DNA of 64,000 bases, from the NCBI RefSeq assembly GCF_949987515.2, contig NC_082690.1, forward strand, positions 106,638,400 to 106,702,399. Reading direction: 5' to 3'. Source of the DNA: Delphinus delphis (taxonomy: Eukaryota; Chordata; Mammalia; Artiodactyla; Delphinidae). Position 1 is the stretch's first letter. The number at the start of each line of letters is the position of its first letter. Of this stretch, positions 11,556-22,419 are shown in pieces. The notes under the pieces were generated by a model, which made no database searches, was not told the origin of the DNA, and saw only the letters and a program-made list of their open reading frames with translations. A program made the translations under genes and the position numbers.

Positions 11556-11962
11556 CCTCCTTATCAGTGTCCTGGGGCTGCTGGAACAAGCCATCACAGA
11601 GTGGGTGGCCACGTCAACAGGAGTTTATTCTCTCACCGTCCTGGAGGCCGGGGCCGTGCTCCCTGCCCCAGGTCTCGTGGCTGCTGGAAACGCCCGGCGT
11701 CCCTGGGCTTACAGACGCCTCACTCAGTTCTCAGCCTCTGCTCTCGCACGGCTGTCTCTCCTCCATGTCTCTCTTTACATGGCATTCTCCTCTTCAAGGA
11801 CACGGTCACGGGAGATGTAGGGCCCCCTGCTCTAGTACAACCCACCATAACGTACACGAGTCAGCTGCAAAAATCCTATTTCCAAAGGTCACATTCCCAG
11901 GTACCAGGGGCTGGGACTTCATCACATCTTTTAGGGGATATGGTTCTACTCAACAGATGTGT
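11556..11962 (-). mobile_element. MLT1-type LTR (ERVL-MaLR), minus
   Basis: Reads in reverse as the familiar MaLR LTR: 'gtgtcctggggctgctggaa', 'ggagtttattctctcaccgt', 'cctggaggc', and 'tcatcacatcttttagggga'. Old, solitary and diverged. Confidence 0.7.
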
Positions 11963-13442
11963 CTGAGCTCTCAGAGCTAGGGAACCTGCTTGTGGAGCAC
12001 CCTGGGATTTCAGGGGCGCATGCCCACCAAAAATAATGGAAGTTCAATAAATCCTTGCTGAAAGGATGGAGACAGCCCGCCACTAAGTCTTCAGTTCCAT
12101 GGCCGTTTACTTGGGGCATGGGGTCCCCTGGCCCATCACACTTCTGAGTGGGCAGAAACAGGATCATATTCAGGTATCGCTCCAACCCTAGGGACCCAAG
12201 GCCCAGCTGATCTGGTAAAGGGCACCAGGGAGATGGGGCCGAAGCGCTGTCTCCACAGGGGCCCCCAAGGGACACACCAGCCAGGGCCTCCATGTCAGGT
12301 GAGTTTAATCAGCCATCAGAGCTATGGAGAAGTTCACAGGCAAGGAGCGACTGTCCTTCTAGGGACACTGAAGTGAGCCCCTAAGTCCTGGTGGCTTGGA
12401 CAGGCCCGTCCCTCTGGGGGCCTGGCCCAGCACCTGCACGGCTCTCGTGTCCTGTGAGAACTGAACGCAGTGCCCGCTTTTCTCTGCGGGATCATACTCG
12501 CCTGGGGGCACGTTTCCTGGGCCGCAGACCGGTTCCTCACTTCACTCACCAAGGAATGGAGTAACTGTGGAGTTGGGACGACCTCACCAGTTACTTATAG
12601 GTTTTGATCTCTCCAAATTACGTGGTGTTTTCAGGTAGGGTGGAAGAGACGTTCTCCACGGTGCTGAGCTCAAATGAGAGCTCACAAAGCGAGTCATGCC
12701 AAGGTCACCTCCTCCAAGAAGGCTTCCTGCCCACCTTCCCACTCCCTTATCCCCCAGGCAGAGCTGAACGCGCCCCCCACCCCGCCTCCAGGCTCCCCAC
12801 CCATCCCCCAGTGAGCCGTGCTCAGAGGGTCGAGGGCAGCCGATGGCCCACGCGGTCCACGCCTCCCCTGCTGCGGCCAGCACGGGCCCCTTCCCATAAC
12901 GCCGACCGTCTCTGCCGCGGTCAGCTAGGTGCAGGACCGGTCACACAGACAGGCTGTGAATCATCAGGAAAGTGAGACTGCGCCTGGCTAAGAATAACTT
13001 AAGCAAGGCCCCTGACCCCCGCCGTGCTCAGGCCTGAGGTCAGCCACTTACTGCGACCGTTGGTACATCACTCAGCTCGGCTGGGAGCCCCAGGCCCCCA
13101 TCTGCCGGGGTGAGGGGGGCAGGCAGCGACCCCACCTCATGGGCTTTGTGGACACTTCAGTGACCCAAGGAAGGTCAAGGCGGCCACGAGCAGCCACTCG
13201 GTAAATAAGACTTCTTATCCCTCCCTCCAAATCACTTCATTCTTTTCTCACCACTGGGTAGAGAAAAACAACAAGCTGAACATGAAGTAAAGCAAGCATC
13301 CAGGACTGGGTTCTGGCCTGTGGGTGGGTGTTTCCCACCACCCACCGCGGTGCCTCTGAGAGTATAGTTCCAACGTGGTTAAGTTCAGGTGGACTGATTA
13401 GCCTGCTTACTCCCAATTACTGATGTTCTAAAAAATAAAATG
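11963..13442. other. Intergenic, nothing firmly recognised
   Basis: GC-rich stretch with no supported gene. 'cttccactcccttatccccc' and neighbours are low complexity. I see no element I can name. Confidence 0.5.
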
Positions 13443-13459
13443 AAGTAACTTCAACTTTT

Positions 13460-13710
13460 TTTTTTAATAAAATTTATTTATTTACCTATTTATTTTTGGC
13501 TGCGTTGGGTCTTCGTTGCGGTGCACAGGCTTCTCTTTGCGGTGGCTTCTCTTGCTGCGGAGCACAGGCTCTAGGTGCACGGGCTTCAGTAGCTGTGGCG
13601 CACGGCTTCGCTGCTCCGCGGCATGTGGGATCTTCCCGGACCAGGGCTGGAACCCGTGTCCCCTGCATTGGCAGGCAGATTCTTAACCACTGCGCCACGA
13701 GGGAAGTCCC
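13460..13710 (-). mobile_element. CHR tRNA-derived SINE, minus
   Basis: CHR SINE in reverse: A-tail as 'aataaaatttatttatttac' complement at the left, tRNA-like head 'ttaaccactgcgccacgagg' at the right. Perfect 16-bp target duplication aagtaacttcaacttt at 13443-13458 and 13712-13727. Confidence 0.95.
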
Positions 13711-13811
13711 AAAGTAACTTCAACTTTTAAGTGAAATGGTCCTCTTCTCTCCCAAGTTAAGTCTGTCCAGGCAGCCAGACAGGGTGGCTATTACAGGCCA
13801 CCCTGTATTCA

Positions 13812-14163
13812 CCCTATGGCTGAATTATGTCCCCACAAAAATTCATGTTGGAGTCTTGCCCCTCAGAACCTAGAATGTGACTATATTTGGAGATGGGGCC
13901 TTTAAGGAGGTCATCAAGGTGGGCCCCAATCCAACAGGGCTGGAGTCCTTAAAGCAACACCAACACACACACAGGGACGACTGTGTGAGGACACAGGGAG
14001 AAGATAGCCGTCTACACACCAAGGAGAGGCCTCAGGAGGAACCGGCCCTGCCCACACCGGGATCTCAGATTCCAGCCTCCAGGACTGGGAGACAGTGAAT
14101 GCCTGTTGTTTAGGGCACCCACTGTGCGGCATTCGCTATGGCAGCCCCAGCTGACTAATAATG
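13812..14163 (+). mobile_element. MLT1-type LTR (ERVL-MaLR)
   Basis: 'atggctgaattatgtcccca', 'ttcatgttggagtcttgccc', 'tttggagatggggcctttaa', 'aggacacagggagaagatag', 'ccagcctccaggactgggag' and 'tatggcagccccagctgact' follow the MLT1 consensus in order. Confidence 0.8.
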
Positions 14164-15226
14164 TGGCACAAAGTATGCTGGGAGTTTCCGACAGGGAAGA
14201 GCAAGCAGGCCAGAGCGGTGGGAAATCTACGAGCCCCGGAAAGGGGGAGATCCAACAAGGTTAATATCCACCAGGACCAGGTGTAGGTGGACAGGAAGGG
14301 ATGGGATGGGACGGGCTGGGGGACAGGGCAAGCAGGATACCTTTGCCTGCAAACAATGGAAGCCCTACCGAAGTGGCCTTGAACTAGGGCATTCATCAGC
14401 TCCTATAACCGAGGCCGGCAAGCGCAGCGCCTCTCGGGGTCAGTCAGCACAGCTGCTCGGCAGTGTCCTCGGGCTGGGTCCTCGCTGGCTGGGCTCTGCC
14501 ATGCCCGGGTCTGGCTTCATCCACAGCTGCCTGCGAGCTGCCTGTCGTAATCCCAGGTGTCGCATCCCCACAGGACAACTTCCAAAAGAGATACCATCTC
14601 TCTCAAGAGTGATGTGACCTTTCCCAGAAGCCCTTGGGTGTCCTCCACCGTCTCATCAGCCAGAAGAGCAAGCTCCCCGGGCCCCATCGCTGGAGGTGGC
14701 ATCACAGGAACAGAGTGGTGGTGACGCGAACAGGGGCTCTGTCTGTACTGTAATCCAGAACACCTGTCTTGGGTGACCAAGGGGTCCTGGAAACTGGGTC
14801 TCATCCTCCAAGAAGGAGCCAGGCTGGCACAGGTCAAGTCCGGTGTCCAGGGCCCCTGAAGATGACGGATGAGGCAGCTCGGCCCCGCGGGACGGGGGAA
14901 AGGAAGTGGCTGCCGGCTGCTCTGGCTGACACCTGGCATGGGAGAGGCTGAGCGGAGAGAGACGGAAGGGGTCGGGGGGAGTGAGGTTTGGGGCAGGAGA
15001 GGTCAGTGATAAATGCACGCGGTGGCTGGCCAGGGGCAGCAGGACCCGACCCTTTCCTGAACATCACGGGGCGCCGTCCTGTCGTGGTAGCTGCCTCCAT
15101 GCGTGTTAATGAAACATGCAGACACAAACACAACAGAAGGCTGTTCGGTGCGACCCTGGTACCTCAACCCCAGATATCACGGAGAAAGGAATGAATTCGC
15201 TAGATGTCGCATCAAAAATGGTCCCA
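14164..15226. other. Intergenic, nothing firmly recognised
   Basis: No conserved coding sequence or clear repeat. Contains 'gggatgggatgggacggg', a short G-rich repeat near 14297. Confidence 0.45.
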
Positions 15227-15431
15227 GGGCTTCCCTGGTGGTGCAGTGGTTGGGAGTCTGCCTGCCGATGCAGGGGACGCGGGTTCGTGCCCCGGTCCGG
15301 TAGGATCCCACATGCCGCGGAGCGGCTGGGCCCGTGAGCCATGGCCGCTGAGCCTGCGTGTCCGGAGCCTGTGCTCCGCGACGGGAGAGGTCACAGCGTG
15401 AGAGGCCCGCATACCGCAAAAAAAAAAAAAA
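15227..15431 (+). mobile_element. CHR tRNA-derived SINE
   Basis: Full-length copy from 'gggcttccctggtggtgcag' to 'gagaggcccgcataccgc' and an A-tail ending at 15431. Confidence 0.95.
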
Positions 15432-15861
15432 TCCACCCAGAAAAACGACAACAAAAGCCCCTGCATCCCACCAGCCCGAGATACGCGCTGCTGGTGTCTG
15501 TGACCGAGATGCACCTGAGGCCGTGCACCGCGTACAGATGGTGCCTTTTAAGTCCGGGCAGAAAACAGAAGAACTCACACTAGAAGGAAGGCTGCAGTAA
15601 GGCTCCAAAGTTCCTGCACACAGAACGGTGGCCTTAAAGGCTCCTCCCCTTGACCATTTTTGAGGCTGCAGAGCCCCACCCACCCGGGGACACAGGAAGA
15701 GCACGTCCCAGCTTCCTGGGGACAGGGCTGGCCTCTGCTCCTCTCAGCCAGACGCCCACGTCCATGGCCACATGAGAAGCCCCAGGGCTCCACGGGGCAC
15801 AGCGGGGACCTGCGGGCAGGGACCCCCGAGACTGTGGGTGCGACTGTGCATTCCAGAGCGG

Positions 15862-16045
15862 GCACCAGGAGACAGGGCTGAAGTCCCAGCTCTGCCGCCC
15901 ACTGCCCTTGGACCAGGCAGTCTCTTGGGCCTGTTTCCTAGTCTATAAAATGGGAATAACGCCTCCCTCATGGGCTCCTGAAGGGACTAAATAAAACATG
16001 AGAAGCAGGTCACAGCACTGGCCCATCTCAGGGGTCAATAAATGT
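15862..16045 (+). repeat. MIR SINE
   Basis: 'agctctgccgcccactgccc', 'gtttcctagtctataaaatg' and the tail 'ggtcaataaatg' are MIR words in order. Confidence 0.75.
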
Positions 16046-16458
16046 CCCAGTACCCATCACTCCTTCCCATTAACCTGCTTTCATGTCAACCCTGTGGCTC
16101 TCATTTTTTAAAAAACTGTCCCTCTGAGCGCTGACCAAAGCCCGGGGAGTAAAGGGGAGGTTTATCCTATCCAGAGCCAACCCGAGTCTAGATCCAGCCA
16201 GGCCTGCCAGGTGACGAGAACCCGTGAGCCAGGGGCCTGGACCCTGGCTGGACCAGAGAAGAGCAGCCCGGTTAGGGCTCTGCCAGGGCCGCGTTCACGC
16301 TGCAGAGCAGACAGGGCCCAACAAAGGACGGGCCTATGTGGAGGGGCCCCGTGGGGGGAACGGAGGCCACCCGGCAGACCTCGGGGGAAGGAAGCCCTTT
16401 CAGCGGCCAAGCTGGAACCCTCCCTGCAAAACAATGAATCCCCCATCATTGTTTTGCC

Positions 16459-16464
16459 TTTAAT
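16459..16464 (-). terminator. LTO1: Candidate LTO1 poly(A) signal (ATTAAA)
   Basis: attaaa on the minus strand about 70 nt downstream of the LTO1 stop. It would give a very short 3' UTR. No minus-strand aataaa lies nearer, but a more distal site cannot be excluded. Confidence 0.4.
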
Positions 16465-16532
16465 CACATTTTTAAACACTTAACATACGAACATCTGTTC
16501 CCTGATGTTTCGTCTTTGTGCGTCTGTCATCC

Positions 16533-16601
16533 TCAAAATGAAAGTCCGGAACCTTCTGCACTAATTTTAAAGTCGGGCTGGACGTTTAGTAATGAACAAA
16601 G
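16533..16601 (-). CDS. LTO1: LTO1, exon 5 (C-terminus)
   Basis: Final 22 codons plus TGA (16535-16533), after the acceptor ttttttcag (AG at 16603-16602), phase 0. It encodes LCSLLNVQPDFKISAEGSGL then SF, nearly identical to the human C-terminus. The terminal Leu-Ser-Phe fits the [LIM]-[DES]-[WF] targeting peptide recognised by the cytosolic iron-sulphur assembly targeting complex. Confidence 0.95.
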   Translation of the reverse strand, partial: LCSLLNVQPDFKISAEGSGLSF

Positions 16602-16880
16602 CTGAAAAAACACAAAAGAAAAAAATGTTTTTTTAAATTAGAGCAGAAGTCTCTCTAGCTGGAGCTCCACTTGCCTAGGTCACCTCCCTTCAAGAAGTTC
16701 CCACACCTGTTCCCTACATGGTCCTCGGTCTCCTTGCATCGACACACACAGGATGTGCTTTACTGACCATTTGTATGTTACCGGTGGCCCCTAAACCATT
16801 AGCGAAATGAGCCCCCAGGGCTGCCCCAGCTACATCTGAGAAAGGCACCCCGATCAAAAAGAAACACACAGGACACAAAC
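16602..16880 (-). other. LTO1: LTO1 intron 4
   Basis: 279-bp intron with donor gtttgt (16880, non-consensus after GT) and a strong pyrimidine tract before cag. No gene or repeat recognised inside. Confidence 0.9.
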
Positions 16881-16998
16881 CTGCTTAAATTTCCCTCTAA
16901 TTCTGTCTAGGTCTTCATGAAGTTTATCATAAGTAGGGTCATCATAAGGGAATTTCTGAATCATTCCAAGCAGCGATTCTAAGACCTTCATCTTTTTG
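16881..16998 (-). CDS. LTO1: LTO1, exon 4
   Basis: 118-bp exon. Its first base completes a Ser codon; then it reads KKMKVLESLLGMIQKFPYDD and PTYDKLHEDLDRIRGKFKQ, the conserved helical second half of the protein. It differs from human only at a few positions (SKK for SRK, SLLG for SLIG, DRIR for DKIR). Acceptor ttttacag (AG at 17000-16999), donor GT at 16880-16879. Confidence 0.97.
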
Positions 16999-17459
16999 CT
17001 GTAAAACACAGAAATAAAGACTTTTGGTCCTTTGCACACAACAGGCTCAGCTTACGTAACAGATGCCGCTCGACGGCTTTAAAGTGCTGGTGCCGAGCGT
17101 GCCTGGCCTCAGGGCTGGTGACTAACTTTGTCATCACACGAAACAACCTTTACTCACCTGCCAATGTGAGCCCGCCCGCGCCCGCACCCGCATCTGGACG
17201 TCAAGAGCGAACTGACCTTACAGGGACGGCTCCATCCGGACCCAGCGGCCAAGGCAACACCGACAAGCACACCGACCACCGGTCCGCAGGTCTGACCCCA
17301 GAGCGGACAGAAGCAGACGGGAAAGAGTGCCGGGCACAGCCTTGCCTGCTCTGGACTTGGGGATTTTCCAGGATCTGCAATCTTCACGCTCACGGCCTCT
17401 GGGAGTTTAACAGCAGGTAAACCGGCAAGCCCCCTCCATCCATAGGGCAGAAACCAGTG

Positions 17460-17685
17460 GCCGGTGTTTGAGTTCGGCTCCGGCTCCCTTTCCCAGGAAG
17501 ACGAGGAGCTCAGCTGGTGGGCGGCCTGGAGCGCAACCGCCCCGAGGCACTCAGGTGTTTCACATCTCTGAGCCTCAGTGTCCTCATCTGTAAAATGGGG
17601 CCTTAACGGCCACCTCCCAGGTTCTCAGGACGATAAAGCCCAGAACGTGCTACAGAGTAGGGGCTCGATAAACGTCAGTCTCCTC
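17460..17685 (+). repeat. MIR SINE
   Basis: 'tctgagcctcagtgtcctca', 'tctgtaaaatggggcc' and 'gtaggggctcgataaacg' are MIR words in order, antisense to LTO1 intron 3. Confidence 0.8.
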
Positions 17686-19296
17686 GCTTCACCTGGGCGG
17701 GTGGGTGCCCTCTGGGTCACAGGTAAGCGACCCTGCCGAGCCACCTTCCCCTCACCACATCTGATCCCCAGGGTGTCAGGAGCGTGCCAGATATCTGATC
17801 CCTGGGAATCCTGAAGGACTCATCCTTAGGATGAAGCAACGGCCATTCAGAGTGACCAGGGCCTGCTCACATCTGCGGCTTTTAAACCAGTTTAGAAGAA
17901 CTATGATGGCCACCTCTTGGAGAAAACACAGAACTGCAAAAGGCCAGAGCGAGTGAAGTAAAGCAACAAAGCACTTGGTTCCCAGGGAGTTGCAAGGCAG
18001 ATGCCAACACGCGGGAAACGGCTGAACCTGCCACGGAACAATGACTACCACCCACTCCCAGCTCTGCAAGCAGCGACGGGTCATTCCTGCCCTCCCCGGT
18101 CAGTGAAGCTACTCCAGACACACCCAGCCCGTCGCACGGTCAAAGCCAGTGCGTGTCAGGAGGGTGTGACCCGCTCACGGCTGGTGTAAGGGAAAAAGCC
18201 TTCACCCGACTGCGGAAGGGGCAGAGGAGCGTCTCGGGGTGGGTCAGAAAGCTACGGTCACCTGATGGAAAGGTCGCCATCCTTCAGGCTGAGATACGGC
18301 TCTCCACACAGCTTCTCTGGTGTTACCGTTCCCTTAGCTCACTGAAGGGTAACACACGTGGCAGGTGTTTCTCTTTTAACATCCTTACTTGAAACATAAA
18401 GAAGCAGATCCTCGGCCCGCCTTCTACCATTTTTAGGAAAACTGTAGACTTAGAAGATCCAAAAACCATTGCTCTAAGATAAAGGGTTTTAGGCTCTGCC
18501 AGTGGGGTGGGGATGGCGGGGCGGCGGGCCACGGGCCCTCTGATGGATGGACCGGGGGCACGGCTTTAGGAGGGGAGGGAACCCCTGCCCTGGGGTGCGG
18601 ATGGGCAGCCCCCAGGTGCGAGACCCTTCCCACCCAGTGCGGGCCCTCCGTGAGCCGCAGATCCCGGGGCGGGGAGAAGGGGAGGCTGCTGGAGCATTCC
18701 AAGTCCGTGCGCTCCACCCCGCCTTCGTGGACCGGGAGTGGGGAGCCACGCTCCGCTCCGACAGCCGCCCAGTGGCGCCTGGGGCTGCCAACCCCTGTCC
18801 CAACCTGACCGCCAGCTACCCGCCCACTCCCACTGAATCTTCAGAGGAAAATCTCCCCAAGACAGCCCTTGGCTGATGGACGAATCCGGTCAACTCCCAC
18901 GCGCTCCGTGACGGGACAGGTCAGAGGGCAGGCGACCCCACAGTCACCCACACTGTCTTGAGCATCCCTGCTCTGACATTTCCATATGGCTGTGGCCCAA
19001 GTTCTAGAAATTCAAAATATTCCAAATAAGATGACAGGTCACGTGGCCGGGGGAATGCCAGCTTCCCTGCTCTGTTACCCACTCTCCGGGCACCCCTCCC
19101 AGGCCAGGCAAAGCCACCAGACATCGAGATGATGCGGCGCAGCCGCCGAAGCCCAGTGTCGGCTCCCATGGGCGGCAGGACGGCCTTTCACGTAAGGGTG
19201 CGTTTCCAGCTTAAGAATGAAGACCGGGGGTGGGGACAGGGTCCCGGGGCTTCAGGAAGCAGCAACCAGCACGAGCACGCTCCAAAGGCCACAGAC

Positions 19297-19602
19297 GGGC
19301 TTCCCTGGTGGCGCAGTGGGTGAAAATCCGCCTGCCAATGCAGGGGACACTGGTTCGAGCCCTGGTCCGGGAAGATCCCACATGCCGCGGAGCAACTAAG
19401 CCCGTGTTCCGCAGCAGCTGAGCCTGCGCGCCACAACTGCTGAGCCCGTGTGCCACAACTGCTGAAGCCTGTGCGCCTGGGAGAAGCCACCGCAATGAGA
19501 AGCCCGCGCACTGCAACGAAGAGGAGCCCCCGCTCGCCACAACTAGAGAAAGCCCGCGTGCAGCAACGAAGACCCAATGCAGCCAAAAATAAAAAAATAA
19601 AA
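19297..19602 (+). mobile_element. CHR tRNA-derived SINE, long form
   Basis: Head 'gggcttccctggtggcgcag', internal 'ccgcggagcaactaagcccg' and repeated 'gccacaactgctgagcccg' units, tail 'gacccaatgcagccaaaaat'. Flanked by a near-identical duplication, aaaggccacaga and aaaggctacaaa. Confidence 0.95.
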
Positions 19603-19739
19603 AAAGGCTACAAACACTACAAATAACAGCTCATGGTTACTTAGTGCTTCCAGGTACCCGACACCTGTGAAACACATGAAATGTGTCTCCAGGGAAAAGG
19701 CAGGGGGATCCGAGGACCCTTGGGAAGTAATAACAAGGG

Positions 19740-19885
19740 ATGTTCACCCAACACCAGAAATGCGCCCAGCGCTTTCTAGTTACTATTTCCTGTAAACCTC
19801 ATGACAACGTTTCAGGTTCGGCCTGGTTATTTCTCCATTTTACAGGTGAGGAGACTAACCGCCCAGGGCCAGAGTGAGCTATGAA
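19740..19885 (-). repeat. MIR SINE, minus
   Basis: 'ctccattttacaggtgagga' preceded by 'gtaaacctcatgacaac' is the MIR core in reverse. Confidence 0.65.
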
Positions 19886-19935
19886 ACCGGAACTTCCCGT
19901 CCAGACACCGAAGAAGAAAGAAGGCTCAGCTTTAC

Positions 19936-20006
19936 CTGTCTTTCTCAGTGGTGCAGCCGTGCAGGAGGCATCTCCAGGCAAGAGCAAAACCTTGGTAGCA
20001 CCCGAT
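19936..20006 (-). CDS. LTO1: LTO1, exon 3
   Basis: 71-bp exon beginning in phase 0 after acceptor ttcacag and ending in phase 2 at donor gtaaag. It encodes IGCYQGFALAWRCLLHGCTT then EKD, matching human IGCYQGFAFAWKCLLHSCTT. The two glycines at residues 54 and 58 finish the ten-glycine deca-GX3 series begun in exon 2. Confidence 0.97.
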
Positions 20007-21093
20007 CTGTGAATTTACAAAACATTCAAGAGTGAAGTGACTAACCAACAGCTCTACTTCATCTAAATATCAAGCTCTCAAAACAAGAAGGGGGCGGGGG
20101 CCCAGGGGGCAGCGGTGCTGCTTCTCTTGCTGCCCTGGAAGCACCCACTGGGCACCAGGCTACAGAAGTTGGAGGTCAAGTCACCAGCGGGGCAGCCAGC
20201 CTCCAAGATGGCCCTACTGGACCCCACCTCCCCACCCCTTGGTATTCCTGCCCTGTGCGGTCCCCTGACCGGATCAGGGTGACCTTGATGAGCAGAACAC
20301 ACAGGAAGAGGCAGCACGTGACCTCTGAATCTAGGCACTGACAATGTCACCTCTGCCCTGCCGACGTGGGTCACCCGCACAGTGTCTCGAGGACACTCCA
20401 GCAGCCCTGTGGAGAGGTCCACGCGGTGAGGACCACAGACCCTCAGAATCCGTGTGAGACCCCAGCAAGCTGACTGCAGGCTGGCTGACTCGTAACTCCA
20501 GCATCCAGAGACCCCGAGCCGGAACCAGCCGGCTCAGCGGCTCCTGGACCACAGACCCTCAGAATCCGCGTGAGATAATAAACACTGGCTGTCTTACGCC
20601 CACGTGTCTTGTGCTGATTCGTTCTGCAGCAACAGACACCTAATACAGTCCTCACGGCCTCAGACGTTAGTGTTTAGGGCCAGTTATCCCCATAAGTGAG
20701 GGCCAATCTAGGTCGAAGGGCAGGAGAAAAGGGAATCAGGGATTTTATGGAATTTCAACAGAAATATAAATGGCATGTCTTCGCAAGACAGGGTGCTCAC
20801 TCTCTGGGGGAGGATTCAGCTGCCTTAAGACACAGGGCGGCACCGTGACACTCGACGTCGACTGAGGTGAGGGGGGACTTGTCTTCTCTTTCTCCGGCCC
20901 ACCTGACTCCATCATCTCCACACAGCAACACCCTCTGCGGGCTCTGTTCTGAGACGACTTCTCCGTCAACGTTCTGTCTAGCCTACTGCCGCGTGAAGAG
21001 GCCTGAAGTGGCAGCTCCACCACACCGATCATCAAGGCAAACTGTCAACAGTAAGAGAAAAGGATTCCTTTCCAAGTGGGGGGTCCCACTCAC
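20007..21093 (-). other. LTO1: LTO1 intron 2
   Basis: 1.1-kb intron with donor gtgagt. The stretch 20190-20650 resembles a diverged LTR; it contains an imperfect internal repeat of 'ggaccacagaccctcagaat' at about 20432 and 20546. Confidence 0.9.
20190..20650 (+). mobile_element. Probable MaLR-type LTR remnant
   Basis: The end, 'gtgagataataaacactggc' then 'ctgcagcaacagacacctaa', looks like the 3' end of an MLT1/MST-type LTR. The 5' part is too diverged to place. Confidence 0.4.
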
Positions 21094-21199
21094 CTCAGAT
21101 CCGATTTTAGCTCCACGTAACGTGCCATACCGTCTTCCTTCAATCATACCCAAACTACTTCCTTCTTCGTAGCCTTCCTGATAACCTTCCCCGTGAAAC
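21094..21199 (-). CDS. LTO1: LTO1, exon 2 (deca-GX3 motif)
   Basis: 106-bp exon. It completes Arg17 and encodes FHGEGYQEGYEEGSSLGMIE then GRRYGTLRGAKIGSE. Glycines recur every fourth residue at 22, 26, 30, 34, 38, 42, 46 and 50 (54 and 58 follow in exon 3), which is the complete deca-GX3 motif of the YAE1/LTO1 family. Acceptor tcgcag (AG at 21201-21200), donor gtgagt (21093). Confidence 0.97.
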
Positions 21200-21329
21200 C
21201 TGCGACAAAGGAGAGGAAGCGTGAGCAAATAAACAGGAGAAAGAGCATTCTTCCTGCAAAAAGTTTCCTCTTCCACATTACCCAGACCTAGCAAGACAAG
21301 ACCGAGTACTGTAGAAAAAGAACAAAATG

Positions 21330-21450
21330 TAAGTCGGAAAACGTCAGTTCCAGTCTCAGCTCCACCCCTCCCCAGGCCTCTGCGTCTGGCAAGTCGCTGT
21401 AATTCTGGAAGCCCAATTTACCTCTTCTACAAAGAGGAAGGTGGGCTAAA
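21330..21450 (+). repeat. MIR SINE fragment
   Basis: 'ttccagtctcagctccaccc' and 'tttacctcttctacaaagag' follow the MIR core, diverged. Confidence 0.5.
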
Positions 21451-21451
21451 T

Positions 21452-21602
21452 CGGTGATTCCCAAACCTGGCAGAATATCGGAGACACACAGGAAATTGTC
21501 AACGATACCAATTCAGGGGCCTCACCCCTCGTATTCAGTAAGTCTGGAGGAAGGCCCAGGAATCCGCTTTGCAAAATCCCCCCGGTAACTCGTCTGCAGC
21601 CA
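21452..21602 (+). mobile_element. MER5A-type hAT-Charlie MITE
   Basis: 'tgattcccaaacctggcaga', 'attcagtaagtctggaggaa' and 'cccaggaatccgctttgcaa' match MER5A words in order. Confidence 0.65.
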
Positions 21603-21861
21603 GGTCAGCGAGCCCCAGTTCTGGGTCTGTAAGCTAGACTGCTTGGTCAAGTGCTTCAAAAAAAACCAAAAACTCTGCAACGTGTACCGGGCTTTCCATC
21701 ACATCTCAGGAGACTAGCAAGGAGAAACGCCATCAGATGATCACAAAATGTACCGTGACCGTGGCGCCTGCAGTAGCATAAAGGCTCTGACTTTGAAGGC
21801 CCAGCAGTGTAATTGGCACCAGCATAACTTGCGGTCGCCGAAGTGAAAGGGGTGTGCTGGA

Positions 21862-22048
21862 GCGCCCAGTGAGGCCGAGGGGATAGCTCCCACTTACTGG
21901 CTGTGTGGCCCTGGGAGTGACCTTGCCTCCTCATCTGAAAGACAGGGTGAAGGATAGGATCCCCTTCACAAGGAGAGCTAAAATAAATAACTGGATACAA
22001 CGCTTAGCTCAGCGTCCAATTCACAGCAAACTCCAAATAAACGTCAGC
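21862..22048 (+). repeat. MIR SINE
   Basis: 'ctggctgtgtggccctggga', 'ttgcctcctcatctgaaaga' and the tail 'gctcagcgtccaattcacag' are MIR words. Confidence 0.65.
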
Positions 22049-22419
22049 GACTGTTTACTGTTCACTCTCTTTCTTAACTGACATCTACTGATGTCTCAAG
22101 TGGGCAGGGCACTGGAAGACAGCCACAAAGCAACCAGCAGCTCCCCCGTCACAGCCCTAGGCGCTCCCCGGGGGCTCAAGAGGGAAAAGGAGGACGCCTG
22201 ACACATTTAAGAGCATGTCCGTGAATGCTGCCTTATGTCCTACCACTGAGGAACAAGAAAAAGGGGCAGCGCCCAGATGGCAAAGGTCCGTCCCACCCGA
22301 GGAAGGAGCGTCCCTGGAGGGAGACAGTCACCAGACCGAGCAGATACGTGAAGCAGCCACGGACGGGGGAGGCGGATCCAGAGGAACAGCTGGGCACGTG
22401 GCGCTCGCCCGAGAGGCCG

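Larger units (their letters stand above)
16999..19935 (-). other. LTO1: LTO1 intron 3
   Basis: 2.9-kb intron with donor gtaaag and acceptor ttacag. It contains MIRs at about 17460-17685 and 19740-19885 and a CHR SINE at about 19297-19602. The remaining 17690-19290 is unrecognised. Confidence 0.9.

Noticed and set aside
15204..15401. Repeated similar open frames (here and near 26000, 30930, 39460, 54000, 60180) that look like a protein family
   Set aside because: All are translations of the CHR SINE in different copies.
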